From Pyxicephalus adspersus (Eukaryota; Chordata; Amphibia; Anura; Pyxicephalidae): 64,000 bases of DNA. Below the pieces are notes generated by a model. The model did not search any database. It had not been told where the DNA came from and saw only the letters and a program-made list of their open reading frames with translations. The stretch spans positions 88,705,583-88,769,582 of the forward strand of contig NC_092859.1 in the NCBI RefSeq assembly GCF_032062135.1. The letters run 5' to 3'. This document shows positions 24,441 to 37,300 of the stretch, piece by piece. The translations under genes and the position numbers were made by a program. How positions within the stretch are numbered: the first letter of the stretch is position 1; every line of letters starts with the position of its first letter.

Positions 24441-26274
24441 CTCAAATGAGCGTTTCTAGTGGTGTAAGTTTGTATGGAGTAGGTAATGTATGTGTAATTC
24501 AAATAGATAAGACAATTAGTTGTCTTGAAGAGAGCGAGTTAAATGAGGGATTGGATGACAAGGGGGACAGGAATAATTACTATATAGGTTTATTTTAATA
24601 TTTTTTCTCACTTCTAGGCAAAACCAATGTTATCTCTGTGGATTGTGTTAGGTAGAAAGCGTTAAGCTATATACGCAGATTTCAGGTAATTATCACATGA
24701 GGTGAATGGTTGTGGTCCCCGAATGTTGTTCATCAATTCGCCACAGCAACGAACCAATCAAGAATACTCTCCAGTCCTCTCTTCATTGAACAACAGGTGC
24801 AGTTCCCATTAGTTGTCCACATCCAAATACAAAGACAACAGACACACCACACACTGTGAATCTCTGTGTGAATCAAGGTGATCACAGAACAGGAACACTA
24901 TGATCCACTCCAGCCCTAGGGAGCCTGTAATTATTTTTTAATAATATTAATTGTATAAAGAAGTAAAAATTTAAAAAAAATAGAGTAGGCCCACAAATAA
25001 GCATCATGCAATTATAAACAAAGCTTTGTAAAACTAGTAAAACTGTTCAGGGGAGGAGGGGGAATGGGTCTTACGGAGGTATTAAATCTTGCATCAGAAT
25101 ATTCATAGTAATTTGTGCAGTAACAGACTAGGTCGGGTAAGCTGAATGTTTCCAGCCAACCATCTGAAAGTTCCTGAAACCTTTGTTGCGAATCCGTTGC
25201 AATACTGCCTTTTCACTGATTGGAGTATGATGTACCAGATTTTTCCACATCAGAAATGTAGAGGGGTTTGGAGAATGCAACTTTTCTGCAATTAGCTTTT
25301 CAGCAAGAAAAGTAAACCAGCTCTTCATCTAGTGACTACAATTCAAATAATAATAATATTACAGAATATAAAAGTGTGTAAAATATACCATTGTAGAAAG
25401 AGCAGGAATGATGGAAATTTCAGCCAGAAGTACATTTTAGGTCTCTGTTAATTCAGTTCATGTGAATCATAGGTCAGCCATACTAAAAATGCACTCATAG
25501 CTGTCTTACAGTACACAAATGATTGTTATGGGAGTAAAACAAGTTTTGGCAATAAGATCGGTTCAATCTGTGATCTGTCACACAGGTGCAAATCTTATGA
25601 CAGCTGCCTTTTCCTGTAACAAATGCCAAAACTGTGAATTCAAGGTCCAAATTTACAATTTTTTACATTACGTATGTAGATGGAATGTCTGTATGATCTG
25701 TAATAAAGACTTTTTATTCACCCAAATGCTCTTTTTTACACTGGTTTTTTCAACACATTGTTGACCTTTGAATGCAAAGTTTGAATCTGGCTTATTTCTC
25801 ATTAGGATTTAATTCACAATACAGCAACTGAATCTTCTGGAATATGTGGCAATGAAGATTTTCTATTTTAACAAACAGTAAGTGACAATGAGAATTTATT
25901 CTCTCAAGCCAGAATAATAAAACTTTCCATGTTGTGGGTTTACTCCCAAACAAGCAACAATAGCCCTCATTTATAACTAGAAAAAGTGTGCCCATTGGAG
26001 CACATGAGGGATGGCGGCAATGAAAGCAATCCAGTGTCTGGGGAGTCAGAGGAGGGACAATGGACAGTGGAAGGACCATTGCTATACTGTACATCAACAA
26101 ACACAAAAGGCAGCAACCCCACTCATAACAAATCTCTTCCCTACCAACCCTTGTCCTCAGAAGTGCAACAATGACCAGAACAAAAGAGTTCAGCCGGACC
26201 CTGGAACTTTTATTCAATGACCATAAAATGAATGTATGCATTTCATTAATTATAGCAGTTACACAAATCAACAT
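24441..26274. other. Intergenic, no gene recognised
   Basis: AT-rich spacer. The longest open frame (minus strand, 26274-25792, 160 codons) has no domain I recognise and an amino-acid mix typical of chance translation, rich in Leu and Cys without pattern. Confidence 0.4.
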
Positions 26275-26605
26275 TCCTTAAAGAGAAATTATCACCTTGG
26301 CAAAAAGACCTTACCTGACCTCCTTATACAGTACTTACCTTGCCTGTTCTTTCTCTGTCGCACGGGGGAACGCGGTCCAGAGTTTCCAGGTATGGAAAGC
26401 ACGTGATCTGCTCTAATATGACAATGCTTGAGCCAAGCAGCCATGCACTAGGCCTGCACATCTAAGGAGTCCCCCATTTAATCGACAGCACTAATCTCAG
26501 CACTGGCTGCAAAGCAAGAAGAAAAAGCAAGGAAGCAGAGATAAGTTAAGTATAAGGGGATTGGGGGAAAGTTTTACAAAGGGACTCACTGTCCCTTTGC
26601 TCTGC
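26275..26605. repeat. Unclassified dispersed repeat candidate
   Basis: GC-richer island with CpGs, a minus-strand AAG|GTAAGTAC donor-like motif (26339-26333) and a near-perfect palindrome AAAGGGACTCACTGTCCCTT at its right edge (26578-26597). Composition and edge palindrome suggest a mobile element, but I found no duplication. Confidence 0.35.
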
Positions 26606-27000
26606 ATGTGTAAGGTAACCAAGTACCCCTATAAGTGAAAGTGGTATGGAGGGTATAATGTAAAGCTCTGTGTACATAGTGAAGTGGTGTTAAGTACAAA
26701 AAGTACAGTACAGTGTACAAACTCAAATGGCTCTTACCTTAGAATGTACAGCACAATGTACAGAGTTCAGTTGTATGTAGTACAACACATAGAGCTGTGT
26801 GCAAGATGAACTGTTGCGCAATATAGAATGTACAGGGTACAGAGTGAAATGCTGTTCAGTATGGAACGTACAGCACAATTAAGTATTTGCATAGGAATAT
26901 ATTAAATTATATGTCTGTGCCTTACAAAATGCAGGGGTGTTAAGCTGTAGGACATACAGCAAGTGTATCAAGTACTTTTGTTAATGCATGCTTACATTTA

Positions 27001-27050
27001 CCGGCCCCTGTATTAGGTACACCTTGCTCATGCCAGGTTAGACCACTTGT
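27001..27050 (+). mobile_element. Tc1-like element terminal remnant
   Basis: CTGTATTAGGTACACCTTGC followed by TCATGCCAGGTTAGACC resembles the terminus and adjacent sequence of a Tc1 family common in fish and amphibians. Only about 50 bases survive. Confidence 0.5.
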
Positions 27051-28019
27051 GAATGTTTATATACTTAAGCCACTATGATTATGCCTTTATTTGCACGTCT
27101 CATCAAAATACAAGGATGTTACTTTACTCTTATGTTTGTATAAACTTTATATAAGTACACATTGTACCTGTACTATTATGCTTTTTTCATATACAAACCA
27201 GATTATTTTTCTTGTAACCATTAGACAATTTTACGCCTACATACCCCTGAGGAAGCCAATAGGTGAAAAGCGTTGGGTAACAAGACATGATACAATCTAT
27301 ATGATTTAAGAGACCTTACGGTTTACCCTAATTAGTTACATATTGTCTAGCTTGCAAAGCCTGACCCCATGATATTTTGGCTGTCGGATAAAGGAACATA
27401 CAAAAGCTATGGAACAATCTATTGTTTTACTGATTTCCTCATGAATACATACGATTGAAATTAGCCTTAAAACCCTACTTGTTATCAATATTTCACGTTT
27501 CAGAGGAATGGCTAAAAATATACTGTTATTTATATTGTGACAGAGAGCTGGAAACAATTCTGGTAAAGAGAAATACTCAATTTGAATCTTTATCAGTTTA
27601 CCACTGGCAGTGTAAGACTGCTTCTGATTTTCTGCGCATTATTTTAAGTTTCCAGCCAACATAGCTCCAATCTTTTCCTCTACTACACACCTCTGAGCAC
27701 CAATATTAATAGGTCTGTGTGCATTGTATATCATCACCTCTGAATGAATGCAGAGGTAAAAGAGCAAATGTTATAAATTATTTATATTCTATACAGCTGA
27801 TAACCATGTGAATTCTGTTGATGATCATTTAATCATCTGCATGATCTAACACATTGAATAACCTAAAGGAACTGCACAAAGGTGGCTGTTTTTTATCATG
27901 AAATTATTTATTTGCCTGTTGGAAAGTTAAGAGTATGCGACAATAAATCATATTTTGCTAGGTAAATCAAATAATATATTACCTTTATGAGAGTATAATT
28001 ATATATTTTCCCTGTACAG

Positions 28020-28051
<32 letters not shown>

Positions 28052-28778
28052 CCTCTAACTATGACTATGAGTGCTATGAATTAGGCACACATACTTTTCT
28101 ATTATATATACTACTTATTATCAGCTGTAAAATTCAGTTTGGTATTTATAGCATCTTGTAGCAGTTTTACATTAGTTTTGCACTAACAATAAAAGATAGC
28201 AATGCTGCCATCATGTGGAGTAAAACAAGGATTAACACATGTAATAAAATATTTATGATTCTACTCTGATTACCACATATTTGTGGTAGTAAAATAATAA
28301 AAGATGTGCTGTTCATAAACTTACCACAGAAATCTTTCAAGTTATCCCTATAAATAAGTAAATTCTTTTTTTTAAAGTTTTTATGAGCATTATCTATAAC
28401 GTTGCTTGCAACATTTAAAGAATTAAAACGGATTAATGCTGGAAAATGCGGGTAAACCCTTATATTGATTTCAATGGCGTTTATAAGCACTTGAAACTTA
28501 AACGCGTTAAAAATGCTGTAAAAATGCAGGAAAACTTGGTATAGTCGAGCAAGCTTTAAAACGCTAATAAAAATGTCCATGTAGACCCAGCCTAAAAGAA
28601 AGTGTGCCATGCCAACTTTTTAGAAAACCCTTAGCATTTAGCAATGCCATGGGTACTTGCACTACAACCCAAGTAAATAATTTCTTGTTCTAGATAGATT
28701 TAGGTGCAGTGTTCCTGATATGCAGTGGTATCTAAAACTAAATGGTCCTACGCAGTAATTTGGTGGACCAGCGCTATT
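27051..28778. other. Intergenic, no gene recognised
   Basis: AT-rich sequence with a (TA)n microsatellite at 28021-28049. Open frames up to about 147 codons (minus, 28610-28167) show no recognisable family. Confidence 0.4.
28021..28049. repeat. (TA)n microsatellite
   Basis: A pure TA dinucleotide run of 29 bases. Confidence 0.95.
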
Positions 28779-28786
28779 GTTTAAAG

Positions 28787-29057
28787 CAGTGGGTGCCAAC
28801 CTTTTTGGTCCCACAGACCACTAAAATCACTGGCCCCCGACTGCGCATGCGCGGGGAGCCAGGTGTCACTCATAGGGGGAGAAACCTCCCCCAGAATGAT
28901 GTCATTATAACAACTCCTCCCATCACAGATCTGAGCCTGCAATGGGAGAGTGGACGGGTTGTGTCCAGGGACACGCTCGGGGGACATGTTACTCTGCGCT
29001 GGCCAGTGCATCCCCCCAGCAGGGTCCTTCTCCTGGACCACCAGTTGGTGACCGCTG
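28787..29057. mobile_element. Short hAT-type MITE (271 bp)
   Basis: The left end is CAGTGGGTGCCAACC and the right end, read inward, is CAGCGGTCACCAACTGGTGG. The flanks are GTTTAAAG (28779-28786) and GTCTAAAG (29058-29065), an 8-bp duplication with one mismatch. It is GC-rich with CpGs and has no transposase. It is a different family from the element at 7178-8265, although both follow the CAG...CTG, 8-bp-duplication rule of hAT. Confidence 0.75.
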
Positions 29058-29065
29058 GTCTAAAG

Positions 29066-29774
29066 CTAACTGTTGTATACATGTGTGGTGGTGGGGGAAG
29101 ACAATGCCACACAACTACAAGTCATTGATGAACCCATTGCTGGCCATCAAAGAAAGGTTTGAAAACACATGCATTGAAGTGTGCCAATGATTACCTTTGT
29201 CCATTTGTGAGTGCCAGAACTGAAACACAGATCAGTGTTGGGTAGGTGACCTGGTCTCTTTCATGTCTTCCTTTAATCAAGTAAATGACCAGGTGTGCCT
29301 TACACCTTGACGGAAAAAAAAAAAAAGGGCGCAGGATAGGAAGAAGGCAGGCTGGAATAGATTGACTTCCGCTGGCAAATTCCTTCGAAGGTATTGAGGG
29401 ATGGAAATTACTGTCCATTTGAAATATTGATCCCATTACAATGGCCTTGCATAGGGTTTTAAATGTATATACAATAGAGGTCAATCAAATGTAAATGGCC
29501 TTTAATGGGTGGAAATTAATTTCTGTATGTTTGTAAGGTTCTATGGATAAATATATAGGTGGTAAGGTCTGTATTAAAATGCAGTATAGCTCGCATTTTG
29601 GTGGTCATTGTGCAGAGATTGTGTTGTAAGACAAAGTACAAACAATACAAAGTGCAATGGGTAAAAAAAAAACTTTCAGCATAGTTGAGCTGCTCCCAGA
29701 AACATGTTTTTCCATATATTTCAAATATACTCCCAAATATTTATATTCATGATCATGTTCACACAGTGCCAGCC
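29066..29774. other. Intergenic, no gene recognised
   Basis: Spacer between the MITE and the proposed E2F7 3' end. It contains only short frames and an A-rich tract (29313-29325). Confidence 0.4.
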
Positions 29775-31142
29775 ATTTATTATCAAGTGTTTTATTGGTT
29801 GTTCTCAGTATTTACAACCTGTACATTCAAAATTTGTTTAGAGCTATGAGGACCATAGCTAACAAAAAGCACATATAAAACAAGACTGAAAATGATGAGT
29901 GTTACAAGCAGCAAAAATATATACATAAACTAGCAGTGCAATAATATATTACACTAAGCAGCGCCAAAGTGGAAATATAGCACCATGTGAATCATGTATA
30001 CATGGTAAAAACACATTCAAGTATTTGGATAGCCCCATTAATATTTAACAGAAGATCAGAAGACTTAGTAAACCAAATAACCTGCCACAATATGAATATG
30101 CAGCTCAGTCAGTGCAAATAAGCATCAGCTTATTACAAAAACAGTATTACCGCTGTAAGAAGTGACCACAGTAAAATTAAGTAATACAGGCACATTAAAA
30201 AATGTCTTAAAAAAGGAATAATGAACAATATCTAAATTAACAAAAATAAAAGATCACAATTCTAGAAATACTATTCAAAACAGGACATAACTACTACTGT
30301 AGTGTTAATAGCTATGGAGATTGTTCATTGTGCCCATGGTGACCTTACAATATAAAATAACACTAACTTAAGACATACTAACAAAAAATAATGTTAAATA
30401 AAAAAGTACAGAGGCTATTTAGTCTACATCGCTGTTCTGACAGGTATCAATTATAAATAATTTTCATTACTGAGCCCCTGAAATCCACAATTTCAAAATA
30501 ATTAAATATAACCAATATTAAAATTATCATGTGAATACCACACTGTAGAGGTTTTACAATTCATAAGCGTTTTTAGCTTTTTAAGGCTGTACATAAATAC
30601 ATCCACGTAAATAACAAATTCACAGTTATTGTGGTGTGAATATACAGAGGATACAATCTTGTTTTTCTTTTTTAACTTCAGATACTGAAGTTTTCTAATA
30701 AAATAGCTAGGCTACAAGTAACTTGTTTTCATGTAGCAAAGCAACTGCTCCCAAGAGCATCTGGGAATAGTAACAGCATCACACCCACTCCATCCAACAG
30801 TTAGCCTGTTGCTACAGACATGGGTGGCATTTACAGTTTTTGACATTTGCTCTCATTCACACCACTTGAATAAGACAACAAACCTCAGTGATCCTCACAT
30901 AATTACTTGTGGACATACAGTAATGTAGACTATTGGTCCAGTCAGTGTTGGTAAAGTGATGCTGTGTGTTCCAGACATTTTAATCCCTCCAAAATATTAC
31001 ACTGATTTTACAACAGTAGGATAACAAGAAATGGGTAAAATATTCACTTAGATAAGAGGTTTATGACCCCTAAATTATGGAATGTGAAGGAGAGTGTTTA
31101 GAGTTGACAGTTCTAGATACAGTCAAAAGGACATCCATTCAT
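29775..31142 (-). other. E2F7: E2F7 3' UTR (approximate)
   Basis: AT-rich sequence after the E2F7 stop on the minus strand. Two minus-strand AATAAA hexamers (29796-29791 and 29781-29776) close together near its far end give a 3' UTR of about 1.35 kb. E2F7 mRNAs in other vertebrates have long AU-rich 3' UTRs, so this is plausible. Earlier AATAAA-like signals within the interval could give shorter forms. Confidence 0.4.
29776..29796 (-). terminator. E2F7: E2F7 polyadenylation signals (tandem AATAAA)
   Basis: Two AATAAA hexamers on the minus strand at 29796-29791 and 29781-29776, separated by nine bases. Confidence 0.4.
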
Positions 31143-31310
31143 TCATTCATCCAAGCTACTGCAGATATCTAGTCTCCTCTGAGCAGAGCTGGAGTTCCTG
31201 ACTTGAGACCTCTCGCTCTTCCTAAGACCCGGAGACACTCCCGAACTTCCAGGTGTCTTGAAGAATGTGTCTTTGTGAATTGGACGCATACTCTTTGGAG
31301 TTAATGGTGA
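31143..31310 (-). CDS. E2F7: E2F7 exon 13 (last coding exon)
   Basis: The acceptor TCAAAACAG precedes 31310. The exon encodes [20 protein letters not shown] and SSAQRRLDI, ending in SSLDE and TGA (31145-31143). The C-terminus is highly conserved with human. The stop lies at the edge of a short GAAT repeat. Confidence 0.93.
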   Translation of the reverse strand, partial: SPLTPKSMRPIHKDTFFKTPGSSGVSPGLRKSERSQVRNSSSAQRRLDICSSLDE

Positions 31311-34300
31311 CTGTTTTGAAAGAAGGGGAAAAGAAACAGTAAGCAATACAGCGGAGTTTAAATGGTGTGAACAAGTCAGATATGAAAACATGTTTATTGA
31401 CAGAGAAAGACTATTATGTGTGCTTTTATTTAAAGACCAGCTATTAAAATGCAAGGTCACCATTGAGGACAAGATTTAAATTAGACATCAGGGGCTAGGA
31501 AACACTTTAAAAAGATACAAGCTTGGGGTTGAGGGTGAATGCTCTATAGTTGTTCTTCTTATCATTACTTCATTATTTACCAAGTCACAACCCACAACTA
31601 GGATGTGCATATCTAGAGCTGGGAAACCAAATATGGGTAGGTTTGTTTCAGCATTAAGACTTGCCAATTAATGATAAAAGGGTACATATAACAAACTTGC
31701 AGCGTGTATCTTTAAATGTAAGTTAGAGACTAGTCAACAATGTAATAGAACTAAAAATTCCTTACCTGATCGGGTTTAATAGGAACAGGCTGGACCACAC
31801 ACACAGGAGAGTCTGCAGATGTGGAATTGGCAGGTTTTCCAGACACTGGACTCACACTCGCTGGTGGAAGAGCTGCTGGTGGTTCCAGGGAAGTTTCACA
31901 TAGTGGAGGAGACACTACTGATGGAGAACCAAACATGATGGGTGAAGGAGAAGCCATGCTGTAACTCATGCCAACAGGGCTACTAGCAGATCCATTACAC
32001 ACAGCAGAGAGTGGGCTGGGAACTGCAGGAGAACAGATGAATGGGAATGCAGCAAGAGCTGAAGATGGCACCATTACATAGGGAACATTAACCTGCGGCA
32101 ACTGATTCTGCTGTAGGCCGAGAGCTCCTGCAGCTTGACTTGCAGAAAGAAAAACATTGAAACCATTTAATCCTAAACAAAAGAAAAAAAGAAAAAATTA
32201 GAACATATGAAAACATTTACATCCATGTTTTGATAGTTTCAGAAAACTGACTACACCATAATGCTCAACTAGAACCTATGATGGGGCATCCAGAACCATT
32301 TATTTTTATGTCAATGCTCTATAAAGCTACTTTTGCAATGGAACATGACATCCTAACACCCCCTCTCCCACAAAGTTAGTTCTGGGGCCCATACAAACAC
32401 AAAAAAACGTTTATTTTGTGTGGTAGTTCACTGGTGGAATGCCACCTAAAATCAAAAGGGCAAAATCCTGAATCAGTGAAACAGTAAGTTGAAAAATGTA
32501 GAATATTAATAATAAAATACAAATGGAACTTAAACCCACCAGCTGTTGAGGGAACATAAAGATACTGTGGTGGTGCAGTAGATTTAGGACTTGCTTGTAG
32601 TGCCTCATCTTTGGTATTCAAAGCATGTTGAATGCCATTGGCCTCAAACACTTTCTGTACAGCATGAGCGGAATCTATAGGTTTTTTCTCCCCACAACGA
32701 TCTGGTGATTTATAATGAATGCTCTTCTCGGTGCTCTAAGAAAGAGTAATATTTGGCATTAATCCTCAGAATATGCATTTTACAAAGACACAATTGTTTC
32801 ATATGTAACAAAGTTATGCCTACCTTTGGTGCAACCAAAGAATTAGGGGCATTATCACTACTATCTGTTCTTTGTTTTGTGGCAGATTTGTTGCTTTCAG
32901 ACAGGTTTCTCAGATCTGATGTAGGAGGTGTACTGCCTTCTCTTTGTGTATCCAAACCTCTTTCTCCAGGAGTATTGCCGCAGAGCATTAGGACAGATGT
33001 GGATGGAACATACATGTATGGCTGGTTAGGTAGAAAGCCATGACCACTGTGGTCCAAGTTAGAAGGGGTTAAAAACTTTAAAGTACTCATATCATTGTGA
33101 GTAACAGAGCTCTCCTGGTCAACACTATTCCTGATACAATACTCAGGTACAGGCACAACAACAGAAAATGGCACTGGACCAAGGTTTCCTGTGGGCAGTT
33201 TATCTGTAGTAACCATTTGGACCCTGAAAGACATGGAAAAAGAACAAAATCATAAATAAAACAAAAACACAAAATTATTAACTAATAAATAATAATTAAA
33301 ACCCTGCTATGTTATATGACTATATTTGAATAGAACAAGTGTTTTGCCACTAAATGGTAAGTGGCCATTTCAGGTTATCAGAAGCCAAAAAATGGCCTTA
33401 AAATAAATAGGGTGTGGTGGCAGGGTCTAAAATAGTTTATATTAGGTTCTGATGGGAAAATAGTGTTTTGACAAGTTGAATTAGCATTTCAACCAATAAG
33501 TCTGCAGTAGTGCAACCCCTTTCTGATTTTTTGTTCCAAGTATACTTCTGACGTAGTTATTGTTTATTTAGACTTACCTGGAGTCTTCTTCAATGTTCTG
33601 TCTATATATAGATGCGAAATGTGACATCTTTGATGAAGAATCGGTGCATTCCGCAGAAACTAAAAGTGCAAGAAAAAAAAAAAACAGATATGAAGAATAA
33701 ACTGTTGGGTAAAAAAAAATGTCCTGTAATAGTTAAACACAAATGGACTACTACTTGGTGTCTCTGAACTGTCTTCTGGTTAGGTATTTCCATCTAACTG
33801 CCCACACTACACTTATTACAGTGAAACTAAAGTCACTTGAAAATAAATCTCCAGGACAAAGGAGGTATTTTGGCAGACATGGAAGGTTTTTTTCCTCAAA
33901 AAATATTTCCATGAAGCACCCTGTGAATTGACACAAGTCCCGTTTTAATATTGCACCCCTACGGGAAGTGGTGTTTTATTCCAATGGTCTTTATGTCACT
34001 TGCGTGTCCTGGAGAGACTAGGAGTCAACAGGAGGAACCTGCTATTCAACCAGTTAAGTAGGAACATTCCCACGGCCTCAGAACTAGCAACGTTTCTGCA
34101 AATCAACTGACAAAGAGGCAAGTATGAAGCCGTTCTCTGAGTGGGCTATTGTGCTGGCACTTAACCCCCTACAAAACCTTTTTAAAAATTACTTCTATCA
34201 TAAATACAAGACCTACCTTTTTGGAGCTTATGAGGACTGCTGGGCTCAGAGCAGACTTTTCTTTTCACAGTATTAATAGCCTGAATGTGGGTAAATGAGG

Positions 34301-37300
34301 AATGACGTAGCAGTCTCTGCTTGTTGCTGTCAGCTGTGGTAATGAAACCCTCTCTTGTAGAATCTGGTGATGAAGTAGTAGTCATAACTTCCATTTTCTG
34401 ATCTACAAAACATAAAACAGATTTTTTTTTTTAGGATTTTCCACATGAAAAACGTTATTAACCATGAATGACAAGCAAAGTGGCTAACGGGAATAAAGAC
34501 AAACTTACCACCATCCATCCTAAAATCTGAAGGGCCAATCCATTTGAATGCAGGTTTTCTCCCACGCTCTTCTGTTACATGGACTTTCTTAATCAATCCA
34601 AGACTGGTCAGAACATTGGCTATGTCATAAAGACGTCGTACCTTGGCTGGAAAAGCAAAACAAATGATAAATACATGCAGCCCATACTGCTATTTTAATA
34701 TTAAACAGGATGTATATAGCGCCAACAGATTATGCAGCACCGTACATTAAATAGGGGTTTCCCATGACATACAGTGACACAGGATGAGGAGAGGACCTGC
34801 CCCGAAGAGCTTACAATCTAGGAGGTGGGGGAAGTATCACACAATAGGAGGGGTAATTATTATTTATTATCTCATGGACAAAGTAATGCTTACTTTTAAA
34901 TTTGCTGTGATCAGAAACATCTTGACTCTCCTCAATGAGGATTTTGGCTGCTATCTCAAGAGTAATAATCTTGGTGGTTGATACAAGGAACAGCATGACA
35001 AACTTCTGGCTCATGATCCTCAGTGATTTATCCTTTCGACTGCTGGCTGATGCTAGGGTAAAATAATAATATTAATTAGTAAAAAAAATAAAATAAATGG
35101 TTGAATCAAATCTCTGTAAAGCTTTACTTGATATGACGCAGTCACCACATAGCCACAAGTTTTTCAGCCACCCATATATTTAAAGCTCTGGCTCTGTGCT
35201 GCTGCAGGTATTGATTTCTGGGTGTATGAATACATGTTACCGGGCTCATGTCATTACAGGGTGGGGAACCATGGCATGCACAAAACAGACAGAGGCTCTC
35301 TAGTTTATGTATACTTTATAACAAGATTAGACTTGGACCTTCTATGCATAGACAAATACAGAACAAGAATGTCACACTTGTTCATTAGAGGTTTACAATA
35401 CAATGACAGTATAAGAGTAGCTCATTGTCAGCAACAGATTAATGACAGTAACTCATTTATTACTCACCAGATGGGCAATCTGTTTCAGAAAACTGCAATG
35501 AAGAAGCACCATGGTTCATGAAGGAAGAGTGCTTCTTTGGATCCACTGCAAAATCCTTGTGCTGAAAGGTGGCAATCTGTGCGCTGTAATTCTGCCTTTC
35601 CCCGTCCCTCTGCAGGTTTTTTAAAGTTTCATTAAGGTTGTGTTGTCCATGCCAGCAGTATTGATTCTTTGCCACCCGGCTCACCAAATGCAGGGACTCC
35701 AAGACATTCACTATGTCATAGATGCGTCTCCGCTCCACTCCTAGTGATGAGAAGAATGAATAAATCACTATGCACAGAACTGGAAGGGATCTCCTATCGT
35801 TTTTTAATTCTATCACATATAGTTTAATTATCAGACTTGCCCCTTTTTAAAAAAAAAAAAAAAAAAAAACATTTTTTCCTATAATAAAACTAAGTATGTT
35901 ACATATAATAAGTATATTCTTACCCAGGCTGGCAGCAGCTTCGTCCAAAGAGATGGTTGTTTTCTCTGTGGAAATAGGGTAGCTAGGATATCGAGCCAAA
36001 AACTTCTGACACAGAAGCCCCAGACTCTTCTGTTTTCTGCTTGGTCTCTTCTCTAGATCATCAAGGTCATCCACTGTCTCAAACTGACAAGAAATAATAA
36101 AAAAAAAAAATATATCATGTATTAAGGTTTCTTTAAGATATTCTACAAGAACCTGTGTGAAATCATTAGAATCAAAGTGAAATGGCATTTTTAGATAGGT
36201 CAAGGAATGACAAAATTTTAAAAGTATGATTGACCAAATCTAAACAATTCATTTGAAAGAACATCAGACATAAAACATCTTGCCTGATGAGTACATCCCC
36301 CCCCCCCCCAAAAATGGAACATCCCCTAAAGTAGAGTGATGATTGTTGGGATTACTCATTTTTATTTGCTGTCAGCACATATTACATAAATTCAGTAACT
36401 AAACTGATTCCTTCCGTGGTTTTTCTACCTGTTGGGCATCAGACTCCATGTCCTCTGGCTCCTTGTTTTCTATGGGTCTGAAGAGTTCTTTCTTCTTTTC
36501 CCTGTCTCTGATTTCTGGACTGGCAGCACTAATAAGCATCTTTAGGTTGGCAGTGGGTGTCCACGGGTCTGTGAGAGGTCTGTCTGCTGCTTTCACAGGG
36601 GTGATGGGAAATTTCTCCGGGGTGAGACCCTTTTGTTTTGACAGATCAATGGGCTCTCCTTTCAGTGGTATCCTTGGACTTATTTTGAATCTGTCACACA
36701 TATTCTCCTAGAAACGACAAAAAACAAACAAAAACATAAATGGGCAGGAATAAGATACATTTTGCATAAAAGTAGAAATCAAATCAACCCATTTGTCTTT
36801 GGCGGCCCCAATATTAAATGTTTTCTGGTTATAAAATTAAATTTTTAGGGATATAAATGTGCTTTCCGGACATTCATGCATATCCTTCCTTAACACGGGT
36901 GTGGGGTAAGATTGACTCATATTGGTACATTGCAACGCATCAGGTCTGTAGAAGAAGGCTAGGACAATGAGCCTGATTTATTTAGGTTCTCCAAGACTGG
37001 AGAAGATACATTATCATGAGCAAACGAGAGAGAAATAGTTTTCAGGAAAGTCATCTGCTATTAGTTAGCTAATATTTTCAATCCTGGACCAGATCCATTC
37101 CAGGTCTGCTGGATCACCTAGGCTCTCCAATGGTAATCTATCTTCCCATGTCTTGGAGAGCTTTAATAAATCCGGCCCATTCAGAGAATTCCCAACAATG
37201 TCGAAAATCATACACAATAATATTTCCTTACAGAAGAGGATGAAAGCTGCACATTGGATATCCAGAGATCCATCACTGCTCATTGATTGTAGCCAGAAAT

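Noticed and set aside
25792..26274. A 160-codon minus-strand open frame in the CSRP2-E2F7 spacer
   Set aside because: It has no family resemblance and irregular composition, and it partly overlaps a repeat edge. Not supported as a gene.
28167..28610. A 147-codon minus-strand open frame
   Set aside because: AT-rich sequence translating to Ile/Leu/Phe/Asn-rich protein without motifs, next to a TA microsatellite. Regarded as chance.
28742..29128. Overlapping frames of 80-128 codons on both strands
   Set aside because: They fall inside the GC-rich 271-bp hAT MITE. Open frames on both strands reflect composition, not coding.
31135..31152. GAAT/ATTC microsatellite at the E2F7 stop codon as a possible frame-shifting hazard
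   Set aside because: The stop lies in the first repeat unit (GAA TGA), so changes in later unit number would not alter the protein end.
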